The notes below the pieces were generated by a model, which did not search any database, had not been told where the DNA came from, and saw only the letters and a list, made by a program, of their open reading frames with translations. A DNA stretch of 64,000 nucleotides from Micromonospora musae (GTDB lineage: Bacteria > Actinomycetota > Actinomycetes > Mycobacteriales > Micromonosporaceae). Location of the stretch: NCBI RefSeq assembly GCF_003626635.1, contig NZ_RAZT01000004.1, positions 186,001-250,000 on the forward strand, in the 5' to 3' direction. This document shows, in pieces, positions 8,510 through 16,852 of the stretch. Numbering within the stretch: position 1 is the stretch's first letter; every line of letters starts with the position of its first letter. Both the position numbers and the translations under genes were made by a program.

Positions 8510-8640
8510 TTCTCTAGGTTGACAGATTTCGAAACAGGGTGCAACGTGGGGGCTGATTCGAAAACCATCTAGACAATGGCGGAGCGCAGCCGCCCGGCTC
8601 CTCCGTCCGTCGACCCACCATCACCAGCAGGAGGTTTCCC
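8510..8640. promoter_or_regulatory. Divergent arsR/arsI control region
   Basis: This 131-bp spacer separates arsR (leftward) from arsI (rightward) and is AT-richer than its flanks. It holds two TTCGAA cores (TTTCGAAA at 8527-8534, and TTCGAA at 8557-8562) and two CTAG-containing stretches (near 8513-8518, TCTAGG, and near 8568-8574, ATCTAGA) arranged roughly as an inverted pair. These are candidate ArsR boxes by position and symmetry; no footprint knowledge is claimed. AGGAGG just before the arsI start is its ribosome binding site. Confidence 0.55.
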
Positions 8641-9114
8641 GTGTCCCGTGTCCAGCTCGCCCTGCGCGTGTCCGACCTCGAAGGTTCGGTCGCCTTCTAC
8701 TCGAAGCTGTTCGGCGTCGAGCCGGCGAAGCGTCGCCCCGGCTACGCGAACTTCGCCGTCGAGAACCCGCCACTGAAGCTCGTACTTCTCGAAGGTGAGG
8801 CCGACCAGCCCACCGTCATGGACCATCTGGGCGTCGAGGTGTTCAGCACCGACGACGTCAACGCCGCCACCGCGCGTCTCACCGACTCCGGCCTCATCAC
8901 GTTGGAGGAGAAGAGCACCGAGTGCTGCTACGCGCTGCAGGACAAGGTCTGGGTGCGCGGCCCCGGCAACGAGCCCTGGGAGGTCTACACCGTCAAGGCC
9001 GACGCCGAGACGCTCGCCAAGACGACCGAAGGGGAGTGCCGCTGCGGCGAACCGAACGGTGTCGCGGCGGAGCAGGCGACGGTGGCGAGCGGCGCCGGAT
9101 CGCGCTGCTGCTGA
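8641..9114 (+). CDS. arsI: ArsI/CadI-family VOC protein (C-As lyase or cadmium-induced)
   Basis: A 157-residue glyoxalase/VOC-fold protein beginning MSRVQLALRVSDLEGSVAFYSKLFG and containing ESTECCYALQDKVWVRGPGNEPWEVYTV-type sequence (vicinal cysteines about residues 96-97, metal-binding Glu in the PWEVYTV strand). This is the signature of ArsI, an Fe(II)-dependent dioxygenase that breaks the C-As bond of trivalent organoarsenicals such as MMA(III); the same family includes CadI. A Cys-rich tail (ECRCGE, then a final RCC) adds extra thiols. A GAGGT-rich site lies just upstream of the start at 8641. Its placement opposite arsR supports the arsenic role. Confidence 0.88.
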   Translation: MSRVQLALRVSDLEGSVAFYSKLFGVEPAKRRPGYANFAVENPPLKLVLLEGEADQPTVMDHLGVEVFSTDDVNAATARLTDSGLITLEEKSTECCYALQDKVWVRGPGNEPWEVYTVKADAETLAKTTEGECRCGEPNGVAAEQATVASGAGSRCC

Positions 9115-9123
9115 ACGAAGGAA

Positions 9124-9162
9124 CGTGCGCGCCTGACCGTGGGCAGGTGTCAGGCGCGCACG
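9124..9162. terminator. Bidirectional terminator hairpin
   Basis: Perfect 14-bp stem, CGTGCGCGCCTGAC with GTCAGGCGCGCACG, around an 11-base loop. It lies just past the arsI stop (9114) and before the convergent stop of the flavoenzyme gene (9207), so it probably ends both transcripts. Confidence 0.8.
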
Positions 9163-9206
9163 CCTCCGCTGCCGACGACGACCGCTTCCGCGAGGGGCGC
9201 GGTCGG

Positions 9207-10703
9207 TCAGCAGGTCGCCGGCGGGACGCTCTGCTCGTACTGGAAGACGTTGTGGGGGTCGTACTTCGCTTTGATCTTGCGTAGCCGGTCGAAGTTCTCT
9301 CCCCAGTAGGCGGTCTCCCACTCCGCCATCCCGATGTTCGGCACGTTGACGTAGGCACCGTGGACGTACGGACGCAGTGCCTGGCTGAACTCGGCGATCC
9401 AGGCCTGGGCGATCGGCGTTACCGCGTCGCCGCTGTCCGGCTCGCCACGAGTGCCCCAGCCGGCGCCGGGCTCGGAGTAGAAGAGCGCCCTGCGGTGCGG
9501 GAACGCCGTACCTCCCTGGGGTTCGTTCGTCTGCGCGCCCCTGCCGAACGCCTGGGTGAAGAAGTTGCTCTCCTCCGAGGGGGCGTCCTCCATGAACCCG
9601 CGGATCACGCTGATCGCCTTCTTCGGGAACGGCTCGTTGGTGAACTGCGAGAAGAACTTCCAGTTCGCCGGCTCGTCCTCGATCGGGACCTGGAAGCCGG
9701 AGTAGATGTCGCCCCAGTTGCCGAGCTGCACAGTGACCTGCGGGCTGCCGATCGAGAGGACGGCCTCCAGCAGGTGCCGGGCCTCTGCCTCCGATCCCTC
9801 CGCGAGCACCCCGAAGAGCAGGATCTCGGACTTGTGGATCTCCAGCTGGGTGCCGAGGCGCGGGTCGGTGAACGGAGCGGAACGCTGCCACGTGTCGAAG
9901 ACACCGTGCAGGTCGTCGAGGCCCTCCCAGGTCGCTTGCAGGTACGCGACGCTGCGCAGCGGAGCCGCCTGGTACGTGAGTGAGGTGACGATGCCGAAGT
10001 TGCCGTTTCCCGCGCCGCGCAGCGCCCAGAGCAGGTCGGAGTGGTGGTGCAGGTCGACCTCGACCGCCTTCGCCCCGTCGGCGCCGTGCGGGAGGACGAC
10101 CTCCGCTCCGATGAGGTTGTCGCAGGCCATGCCGAGGTAGCGGGTGAGGAAGCCGAAGCCGCCGCCGAGAGTCGCGCCGGAGAGGCCCACGCTCCCCTCG
10201 GTCCCCGTCGTCGCGGCCAGGTCGTGCTCGGCGAGCGCGGTGACCGCCTCCAACTGGTTGAGCCCCGCGCCGACGCGTGCGACGCGGGCGGCGACGTCGA
10301 TCTGGGTCGACTTCAGCTCGCTGACGTCGATCACGATGCCGTTGTCCACGTTCGACCAGCCCTCAAGGCTGTGCCGGCCGCTGCGTACCCGGAGCGCGAC
10401 GTCGTTCTGCCGTGCCCAGGTGAGGGCGTTGACCACGTCCTGGGTCTCCTGGGCGAAGACGATGACCAGCGGATAGCGGACGAAGAGTTCGTCCCAGCCG
10501 AGGCTGGCGTCCGCGTAGTCGGGGTCCTGGGGCCGGACGATGCGACCGGTCAGTCGTGCCGGCGGGTGCTTCTCGCTCGACGACCACCCCGCGGTGTCGG
10601 CTGCGAAGCCCGGGGTGCCCCCGGACAGGAGGCCCGGAAGAGCCACCGCCCCGGCGCCGACGGCGGTCGCCTTGAGTAGCTTGCGACGGGAAAGGTCGTG
10701 CAT
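9207..10703 (-). CDS. Tat-exported FAD-linked oxidoreductase, berberine-bridge type
   Basis: A 498-residue secreted flavoprotein. It begins with a Tat signal (LSRRKLLKATAVGAGAVALPG), followed by an FAD-binding PCMH domain (about residues 65-235) with the RSGRHSLEGWS segment holding the usual flavinylation histidine and the pyrophosphate loop LGGGFGFLTR, a middle substrate domain, and the C-terminal BBE motif (YVNVPNIGMAEWETAYWGENFDRLRKIKAKYDPHNVF). Such enzymes oxidise alcohols, sugars or alkaloid-like compounds with bicovalent FAD. The ATG at 10703 has GAGAGG at a 9-base spacing. Upstream DNA holds an 8-bp inverted repeat. Substrate unknown. Confidence 0.9.
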   Translation of the reverse strand: MHDLSRRKLLKATAVGAGAVALPGLLSGGTPGFAADTAGWSSSEKHPPARLTGRIVRPQDPDYADASLGWDELFVRYPLVIVFAQETQDVVNALTWARQNDVALRVRSGRHSLEGWSNVDNGIVIDVSELKSTQIDVAARVARVGAGLNQLEAVTALAEHDLAATTGTEGSVGLSGATLGGGFGFLTRYLGMACDNLIGAEVVLPHGADGAKAVEVDLHHHSDLLWALRGAGNGNFGIVTSLTYQAAPLRSVAYLQATWEGLDDLHGVFDTWQRSAPFTDPRLGTQLEIHKSEILLFGVLAEGSEAEARHLLEAVLSIGSPQVTVQLGNWGDIYSGFQVPIEDEPANWKFFSQFTNEPFPKKAISVIRGFMEDAPSEESNFFTQAFGRGAQTNEPQGGTAFPHRRALFYSEPGAGWGTRGEPDSGDAVTPIAQAWIAEFSQALRPYVHGAYVNVPNIGMAEWETAYWGENFDRLRKIKAKYDPHNVFQYEQSVPPATC

Positions 10704-10783
10704 GATCCGCATCCTCTCGATCGGGCCACGCCGGCTGCCGATCAAGAGGACTCTTGCCTGTCAGCGGACGTGCCAACCGACGG

Positions 10784-10827
10784 TATTACGAGAGGTTTTG
10801 TCCGGGTTGTGAGTCTTTGTCGTAATA
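10784..10827. promoter_or_regulatory. Inverted repeat upstream of the flavoenzyme gene
   Basis: TATTACGA (10784-10791) and TCGTAATA (10820-10827) are perfect inverted copies 28 bases apart, in an AT-richer pocket 80-125 bases upstream of the leftward start at 10703. The spacing would suit two half-sites of a looping or dimer-of-dimers regulator, or -10-like elements. No regulator gene is adjacent. Confidence 0.4.
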
Positions 10828-10908
10828 GCCCGCTCGGGTGATTCCCGCCCGGCCACGGCAGAGAGCGGTCGGGGCGGCCACGTCACGGTGCGGGTGCGCA
10901 CTCGCGGC

Positions 10909-11304
10909 CTAGCTTCGCGGTGCGAGGGTGCGCAGGACGCAGAACTCGTTGCCCTCGGGGTCTGCCATGACCACCCAGCTCCGGTCCGCCCCCTGGCCCA
11001 CATCCGCCCTGGTGGCGCCGAGGCCGAGCAGCCGGGTCACCTCGTCCTCGGTGCTGCCGTCGATCGGGCTGACGTCGAGGTGCAGCCGGTTCTTCGCGGT
11101 CTTGCCCTCGGGCACCCGGATGAAGAGCAGGGTGGGCGGCATCTGGCGGGCCCGAACCTGCTCGACGGTCGGCACCCAGGAGCCGATCTCGACCTTGCTC
11201 TCGCCCCGGTCGATCACCGTGAAGTCCAGGACCTCGCACCAGAAGGCGGCGAGCCTCTCCGGATCGTGGCAGTCGACGGTCAACTCGGTGAACCTGCTTG
11301 TCAC
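10909..11304 (-). CDS. VOC-family (glyoxalase-like) protein
   Basis: A 131-residue single-domain vicinal-oxygen-chelate protein: MTSRFTELTVDCHDPERLAAFWCEVLDF at the N-terminus, the middle strand KNRLHLDVSPIDGSTEDEVTRLLGLGA, and a C-terminal WVVMADPEGNEFCVLR strand, which together give the paired beta-alpha-beta-beta-beta modules. Members of this actinobacterial subgroup (often annotated glyoxalase-like, DUF-type) are mostly uncharacterised. The start ATG at 11304 has no strong Shine-Dalgarno, though GGGGAGAG lies just upstream. It stands alone between the flavoenzyme and the MFS gene. Confidence 0.82.
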   Translation of the reverse strand: MTSRFTELTVDCHDPERLAAFWCEVLDFTVIDRGESKVEIGSWVPTVEQVRARQMPPTLLFIRVPEGKTAKNRLHLDVSPIDGSTEDEVTRLLGLGATRADVGQGADRSWVVMADPEGNEFCVLRTLAPRS

Positions 11305-11522
11305 GACTCTCCCCGATGGTGCGGACGAGGTTGAGGACCAGGGACATCAGACTTGCTGACCTGGCGCATCGGATGCGTGCGGAACCCCCGGTGGGTCCAG
11401 GTCCGCGAAGGATCGGTTCCCACCGGGGGCTTCACGCGTTGGCCAGTATCACCCATTCCGGCACGCCCGATGGCGGTCGGGTCGGCGTCGCTCCTTCGAC
11501 GTGGAGGGCGACGATGCGTCCG

Positions 11523-12755
11523 TCAGCTGCGCGCCCGCCGGGTGATGCGGGTCTGGGCGGCGAGGCTGATGAGCGTGAGTAGAACCGTCAACGCGGTGTA
11601 GCAGACGACCGCCGGCACCTCGCCGAGTGGGCCGGTGAGCTGCCCCTCGACGACGATGGGTAGCCCGAAGGCGACGTACGAGACGACGTAGATCCCGCCG
11701 ACGAGTCCCGCGCGCTGGTGCGCCGCCGCGAGCGGGAAGACCAGGCGCAGCGCGGCGGTGAAGGACGCGCCGAAACCGACACCGGCGATGGCCTGCCCGA
11801 TGATCATGATGGCCAGGCTCCCGGCGAACACCCCACCGATGATGCCGAGGGCCCCGACGAGGGACGCGTAGATCCCGATGGTCATCGCTCGCCGCGGATC
11901 GAGGCGGGCGAAGGTCAGCCCGACGACGGCCGCCACCGCCGGGGCGATGAACCCGGTCACGCCATTGAGCACACCGCTGTCCAGGTGGAAGACACTGCGG
12001 ACCATGCTCGGGGCCAGCCCGCCGGAAAGCCCCGCGAGCATCCAGACGGCGGCAACCACCGGCGCCGCGGCGGCGAACTCCGTTCGGGCGGCGGGCGGAA
12101 CAGCGACGCGCGGAACCATCGAGCGGAGCGCGCCCGAGGTGCGGGGCATCGTCTCCGGCGACAGGGCGATGACGACCGCCCCGAGCACCGTGAGGGCGAT
12201 GAGGACGACGAAGACGATCGTGTTCGCCGTGGCCGTGAACTGGATGGCGAGACCGGCCAACAGCGAGCCGGCACCCAGACCGCCCGTCAGGCCGACACTG
12301 CCGAGGATCGTGCCGAGTCTCTTCCTGTTCGACGGGGCGAGCTCGACGAGCGCCGCGGTGAAGGCGGCCGTCGCCGCGCCGCTGGCGACACCTTGCACGA
12401 TGCGCCCGGCGATCACCCAACCCACATCGGGGGCGACGAGGAACAGGACGTTCGACGCCAGCTGGATGACCAGCGCGCCGACGAGCACCGGACGCCGTCC
12501 CACATGGTCGGAGAGCGACCCCAGCGTCAGGACGGCGGCGAGGAAGCCGATCGCGTAGACCGCGAAGGCCAGCGTGAGCAGTGACGGCGCGAAGTTCCAC
12601 TGCTGGCGGTAGAGCACCAGCAGGGGGGTCAATACACCCGCCCCGAGATACAGGCTGGTGAACGCGAGCGCCGCGCCCGGCAACGCCAGCCCGGCGGGGA
12701 GAGTACGCCGCCGGCGGGTCGCGGGCGCGCCGATGGTTCCCGGAATCGAGGACAT
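11523..12755 (-). CDS. MFS transporter (drug efflux-like)
   Basis: A 410-residue integral membrane protein with about twelve hydrophobic helices and the MFS signature between TM2 and TM3 (GSLSDHVGRRPVLVGAL, about residues 70-86). VIAGRIVQGVASGAATAA in TM4/5 resembles the motif C/antiporter region of drug:H+ antiporters. The ATG at 12755 is preceded by AGGGAG. It is probably a proton-driven exporter of small molecules; substrate unknown. The gene downstream of the adjacent epimerase-like gene runs in the same direction, with a spacer of about 150 bases. Confidence 0.87.
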   Translation of the reverse strand: MSSIPGTIGAPATRRRRTLPAGLALPGAALAFTSLYLGAGVLTPLLVLYRQQWNFAPSLLTLAFAVYAIGFLAAVLTLGSLSDHVGRRPVLVGALVIQLASNVLFLVAPDVGWVIAGRIVQGVASGAATAAFTAALVELAPSNRKRLGTILGSVGLTGGLGAGSLLAGLAIQFTATANTIVFVVLIALTVLGAVVIALSPETMPRTSGALRSMVPRVAVPPAARTEFAAAAPVVAAVWMLAGLSGGLAPSMVRSVFHLDSGVLNGVTGFIAPAVAAVVGLTFARLDPRRAMTIGIYASLVGALGIIGGVFAGSLAIMIIGQAIAGVGFGASFTAALRLVFPLAAAHQRAGLVGGIYVVSYVAFGLPIVVEGQLTGPLGEVPAVVCYTALTVLLTLISLAAQTRITRRARS

Positions 12756-12907
12756 GACAGCTCCCTGGAACGGTCGCGCGTGGCGATGCGCGAGCCGATG
12801 AGTTGGTGAAGGTGGAGAGGGAATCCGCGGCCGGGCCGGACCGTCGTCGGCCGGGAACTGGTCCACGGGCGAGTTCGGTGCGCGGCCCGGCGCCCGGATG
12901 GTGATCG

Positions 12908-13489
12908 TTAGTCGGTGATGACGACGACGCCCGACGGCGCATCCAGCAGCTCCACGGTGCGCGCGGCAGCCCGGTCGATCTGGACTCGGGGCTCGGCGGG
13001 GATCTGCTCTTCGTTGTAGGTGCCGGGCCCGTAGAACTGCCCGTAGCTCAGCACCACACCACCCTCGGCGAGGACGGTGCGCTCCAGCTCGGCGACGGCC
13101 CGGGCGTCGGGCCCGTCCGGCAACTGCCAGGCGACGGTCTGGGCCAGGATCTTCGGCGATCCGCTCTGCCGGGCCGCCTCGATCAGGTTCTGGTTGCCCT
13201 CGGTCCGGATGCGGGCGTTCAGCTCCGCATGATCACCGATCTTCTCCACCTCGTCCGGCAGATCGGTCAGCTCGTTCAGGATGACGTCCGGTTCGAATTC
13301 GCGAACCGCCTTGATCAGGGCGTCCCGGTCGAAGACGTCACACAGGATCGGCTCGGCGCCGAGCTGCGCCAGCAGCTCCGTCTTGTCGGACGAGCGAGTC
13401 ATGCCACCGACCACATGCCCTGCCTGAACCAGCCGGGGGATCAGCCGCCGCCCGATCACACCGGACGCGCCGGCGAGAAAAATCCGCAT
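12908..13489 (-). CDS. NAD-dependent epimerase/dehydratase-like protein, short
   Basis: A 193-residue Rossmann-fold protein that begins MRIFLAGASGVIGRRLIPRLVQAGH (NAD(P)-binding GxxGxxG) and continues with CDVFDRDALIKAVREFEPDVILNELTDLP and a YGQFYGPGTYNEE segment corresponding to the atypical-SDR active-site region. At 193 residues it is shorter than usual (about 270-300) and lacks most of the C-terminal substrate domain. A full-length relative, with the same DVFDRDA and TLYGPDTWY blocks, is at 49267-50082. The start ATG at 13489 follows GGGAG and an adjacent ATG at 13492. Catalytic activity is uncertain because of the shortened C-terminus. Confidence 0.75.
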   Translation of the reverse strand: MRIFLAGASGVIGRRLIPRLVQAGHVVGGMTRSSDKTELLAQLGAEPILCDVFDRDALIKAVREFEPDVILNELTDLPDEVEKIGDHAELNARIRTEGNQNLIEAARQSGSPKILAQTVAWQLPDGPDARAVAELERTVLAEGGVVLSYGQFYGPGTYNEEQIPAEPRVQIDRAAARTVELLDAPSGVVVITD

Positions 13490-13893
13490 CATCGCTCCCA
13501 AACAATCGTGGTTTCGTAGGTCGAGCCACGTGCGCCACCCGGGTCGCACCGGAATCTGCCCGGTTTCAGGCGGGCTGTGTTCCTTGCGTCCGCTGTCCGA
13601 ATGTGGGTGCCTGCTTCGTGGTTACGCCGCAAAGTTACGCGCCAGGTGGCACCACGATCTGGTCCAGTTACACGGCGACTCCGTGGGCCAATTAAGCGTC
13701 GATCCGACCAGCTGCCGAGACGTGCGCGGCCTGGTGGGACGGTCGATCGCGACCCGTTCACCGCCGCCGGCTCACCGGGGTCGGACGTGCTCCGCCGCCC
13801 AGCACCGAGCGGGTGACGTGCTAAGCCGACCGGCCGGGCGCGCGGGGCGGTGGAGGGCCGATCAGCAGCTCGGCGGCGGGTTGATCGCGCAGG
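13490..13893. other. Intergenic region, about 400 bp
   Basis: A spacer between two leftward genes. It includes three short GTTAC copies near 13620, 13634 and 13667 (the first two extended to GTTACGC), which could be regulator half-sites for the epimerase-like gene. No frame with coding character and no RNA gene was recognised. The end nearest 13850 is very GC-rich. Confidence 0.35.
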
Positions 13894-14574
13894 TCAGACG
13901 GCGCTGAGCAACGCGTCGAGCGGCCGCGGCAGGCGGTCCCGGGCGACGGCCGCCTCGACGAGCAGGCGCGCGTACCGCTGGTTGCGGCGGGAGCTGCTGC
14001 GCAGGAACCGCCACAGTTGCGCCTCGGGCTGCCGGCCGCGCCAGGCGGGCTGGCTCTGGAAGGAGTGGAACGAGCGGAGGTCGCCCTGCGAGTCGAAGAG
14101 CGCCTCGACCTCCTCGGTACCCAGGGCGCGGATCAGCTCGTCCTCCAGGTCCTTGTCGCAGACGTAGAAGCCGAGGCGCTCCATCTCGCCGCGCGTACGG
14201 GGCGAGCCGACCTGGGCGGCCTCCAGCCCACGCCGGAACACCGCCTCCTCACGCACGTCGCAGAGACCAGCCCGTCTGACCTGAGGGCCCAACGGGGCCA
14301 ACCTGGTGAGGAAGTGGCCGATCGCGTGTGCCCCGCCGATCGGCACGATCACGACCCGCTCCGCCTCGAGGTCCCGGCCTCGGCCCACGGCGGCCGTCTC
14401 CAGCGCGATCTGATCGCTGATGCCCTCGACGAGCACCACGGCCAGGGCGGACTCGACCTTCGCCAGCGCCCGGGCCGTCGCCCGGATCGAGGCGGCATTG
14501 CCCCCCAGGTGGCCGTCGAGCGCGTCGGCCGGGGAGGTGTCAGCCTGTCGGGTCGTGGCCATGGCCGCAATCAT
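13894..14574 (-). CDS. TOPRIM-domain protein (OLD-nuclease-like), stand-alone
   Basis: A 226-residue protein whose central part reads ALAVVLVEGISDQIALETAA (about residues 43-62), the first strand and conserved Glu of a TOPRIM domain of the OLD/ABC-nuclease type. It continues with VIVPIGGAHAIGHFL and AGLCDVREEAVFRRGLE (the acidic D-x-x-E-like site) and a basic C-terminus. OLD nucleases normally have an N-terminal ATPase domain; here it is absent, as in the widespread actinobacterial short TOPRIM proteins. A nuclease or nucleotidyl-transfer role is plausible but unproven. The start may be 14574 or the ATG at 14562. Confidence 0.7.
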   Translation of the reverse strand: MIAAMATTRQADTSPADALDGHLGGNAASIRATARALAKVESALAVVLVEGISDQIALETAAVGRGRDLEAERVVIVPIGGAHAIGHFLTRLAPLGPQVRRAGLCDVREEAVFRRGLEAAQVGSPRTRGEMERLGFYVCDKDLEDELIRALGTEEVEALFDSQGDLRSFHSFQSQPAWRGRQPEAQLWRFLRSSSRRNQRYARLLVEAAVARDRLPRPLDALLSAV

Positions 14575-14627
14575 CGACGATGTGCCTCTCGTCCGACCAG
14601 GGATTTAGGGTCTGATCAACGGGGGAG

Positions 14628-15593
14628 TCAGGCCGCGTAGCTGGGGTCGGCGACGGTCTCGGCGATGCGGGTCAGCCAGTGCAGGTCGTTGGCGCGAGAC
14701 TCCGGGCTCGCCGCGGAGTTGAGGATGCCGTCCAGGAACGCGGCGGCGTCGTCGAGGTGCCGTTCGCCGCGGTAGTAGCTCAGCGTGGTCCGGTCCACTT
14801 CGTACGGGCCGTAGCCGGTGCGGAAGAGCGCGGCACGGTGTGCGTTGATCGGATGGTCGCCGAAGTCCTGGCTGTAGACGAACATCAGGTCCCGTTCGCG
14901 CGGCGCGAGGATGGGCGCGTCCCAGTCCACGACGTGCAGGGGGCCGTCGCCGTCGGCGATCAGGTTGCCGGGGTGGATGTCGGCGTGGCAGATGACGTGT
15001 CGACCCGGCGGCACGTGGCCGGCGAGCTGCTCGACCGTCTCCGACAGGCGGTGCAGCGCGGCACCGTACCGGGCCCAGAACGCGCCGAGGGCTTCGCTCG
15101 CCGCGGCCTGCCCGCCGAGGAGGCGCAGCCGCTCACCCGCGTTCGATCGGTAGGTCTCGCTCGGCAGGTCCGCGGCGATGTCGGCGCTCGGGGCGACCGC
15201 GTGCAGCCGGCCCAGGAACTCGCCGTACTCGGTCCACTGCCGGTCGGTGAGACCACGCCCCCAGCGGCTGCCGCCGTCATGGAACGGGTAGAGCAGCAGC
15301 TGGTAGGCGCCGAACCCGTGGCTCGATCCGCCGTCCGGCAGGTCGATCGGTGCTACGACCTGCCGGACGCCCTGCGCCCGGAGGAAGCCGGGCAGCCGGG
15401 TGGCCGCCCGGCCGAACTCGCCGTGGCGCAGCTTCAGGAAGTAGCGCCCGCCCTCGGACGTCTCCACCCGGTACGCCCATGCGTGCCCGTCGAGCCCGAC
15501 CGGCATGAACGTGAGACTGGTGAGGTCCACCGCCCAGGCGGCGGCCACCTCGGTCGCGAGTAGCCGCTCGTCGACATCAGGCTTGTCGATCAC
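14628..15593 (-). CDS. Phosphotransferase family protein (APH/kinase-like)
   Basis: A 321-residue protein with the aminoglycoside phosphotransferase/choline kinase fold. The Brenner motif is VICHADIHPGNLIADGDGPLHVVDWDAPILAPRERDL (about residues 205-240), with catalytic Asp in HADIHPGN and the metal-binding Asp in VDWD. GGRYFLKLR near residue 48 holds the ATP-binding lysine. It could phosphorylate an antibiotic, a sugar or a metabolite; the sequence does not decide. The GTG at 15593 was chosen as the first plausible start; the upstream signal is weak. It lies 80 bases after the ferritin-like gene in the same direction and may be the last gene of that operon. Confidence 0.82.
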   Translation of the reverse strand: MIDKPDVDERLLATEVAAAWAVDLTSLTFMPVGLDGHAWAYRVETSEGGRYFLKLRHGEFGRAATRLPGFLRAQGVRQVVAPIDLPDGGSSHGFGAYQLLLYPFHDGGSRWGRGLTDRQWTEYGEFLGRLHAVAPSADIAADLPSETYRSNAGERLRLLGGQAAASEALGAFWARYGAALHRLSETVEQLAGHVPPGRHVICHADIHPGNLIADGDGPLHVVDWDAPILAPRERDLMFVYSQDFGDHPINAHRAALFRTGYGPYEVDRTTLSYYRGERHLDDAAAFLDGILNSAASPESRANDLHWLTRIAETVADPSYAA

Positions 15594-15673
15594 AGCCGGA
15601 GCGTCGCAGCTGGCGGCCCACCCGGCAAGGCGGTTTCGTCTGCCTGCGCCGGCGGTGGCGAGACAGGCCACGT

Positions 15674-16852
15674 TCACATGAAGTTGCGGGTGTGCAGCGC
15701 GGAGAGTGCGGCCGCCTCGTCGGCCGGGAAACCGATGTATTCGAGCCGCCGGCGGCGACCCTCGTCCATCGCCTGTTGCAGGCGGAGCACCTCCTGCCAG
15801 CCGTGGCTTATCGCCGTCGGCGTCCAGGACCCGGCGGCGAGGACGACCAGCGCGTCGAAGACCTGCTTGTTCAGCCCGGCCGTGTCGGCGAGGGCGGCGT
15901 GACGTCGCTCGACAGCCGTACGCAGCAGGTGCAGGAAGCCCTGGTCCGCCCGGACCACATGGGCGGTGTGCGCGACCCCGAAGGCGACGTGTCGGGCCTC
16001 GTCGCGGGCGGCGAGTCGGGTGACGTCCGCGGTGACCCGGTCCGGGGCATGCCGGTGCAGGAAGTGCAGCAGGTCCAGGAAGCTGCCCTCGCCCAGGACG
16101 GAGAGGAGGAACGAGGCGAGGGTGAAGTCGGGCTCCTCGATCAGGGTCTGCAGCGACGCCCGGCCACCGGCGCCGGAGAGCCCGAGCACGTCCCGGTTGA
16201 GCAGGGCCCTCCGACTGAAGATCTCCACGTGCCGCGCCTCGTCCGCGGCCTGGGCCGCGAGCAGCTGCATGACCTCCCGGAAGTGCGGATGCAGCCGGGA
16301 CAGCAGCCGGGCCGGGATCATCAACGCCGCCTGCTCGTTCTCGACCAGGTAGGTCATCACCTGGACGACGGCGCCCTCGACGTGCTCCGGCAACGACCCG
16401 GCCGCCGCCCAGTCCACTGCGGTCGCCGGATCCCACTGGTTCGCGGTGGCCTGGGCGTAGAGGCGAGGTGCGAGGTCGGCCCAGACCAGGTCGCGGTCGA
16501 CCCAGTCGACCGCCAGGGCGGGGCCACCCGGCTCCACCAGCGCGCCTCGGGCGGCCAGCCCCCAGTGGCGGCTGGCGTGCGCGACGACGTCGTTGGCCGT
16601 CGCGCCGGCCCGCTGCGCGTCCCGCCAGCGATCCAGATCGGCGTGGCCCCGGATGATGGTCGGCCCCTCGACCGCCGGGTCGAGCCGGTGCCCTTCGGCG
16701 CGGCACCAGGCGGCCAGGTGCACGCCGAGCGCGGGATGACGGCCGCGTACCACCAGCCGGTCACCGGGCGTCAGCCCGGCCAGCGCCCGCTCGACCAGGA
16801 GGTGACCGCCGGAGTCCAGACCGAGATCCTCAAGGTCGATAGTCGGCGGCAC
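15674..16852 (-). CDS. Ferritin-like diiron protein with TusA-like N-terminal segment
   Basis: A 392-residue soluble protein. Residues about 10-75 (HLLVERALAGLTPGDRLVVRGR, AAWCRAEGH) resemble a TusA/SirA sulfur-carrier domain without its catalytic CPxP. Residues about 150-330 are helical, with ENEQAALM (about 169), EARHVEIF (about 208), a Glu in LGEGSFLDLLHF (about 248) and DEARHVAFG (about 284): the E...ExxH...E...ExxH ligand set of a ferritin-like di-iron oxygenase. The C-terminus is HTRNFM. Its start overlaps the end of the PhnD-like gene by 23 bases. With the flavoprotein and binding protein upstream it forms a compact operon; an oxygenase step on a small organic, perhaps sulfur- or phosphorus-containing, compound is an inference. 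Confidence 0.75.
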   Translation of the reverse strand: MPPTIDLEDLGLDSGGHLLVERALAGLTPGDRLVVRGRHPALGVHLAAWCRAEGHRLDPAVEGPTIIRGHADLDRWRDAQRAGATANDVVAHASRHWGLAARGALVEPGGPALAVDWVDRDLVWADLAPRLYAQATANQWDPATAVDWAAAGSLPEHVEGAVVQVMTYLVENEQAALMIPARLLSRLHPHFREVMQLLAAQAADEARHVEIFSRRALLNRDVLGLSGAGGRASLQTLIEEPDFTLASFLLSVLGEGSFLDLLHFLHRHAPDRVTADVTRLAARDEARHVAFGVAHTAHVVRADQGFLHLLRTAVERRHAALADTAGLNKQVFDALVVLAAGSWTPTAISHGWQEVLRLQQAMDEGRRRRLEYIGFPADEAAALSALHTRNFM

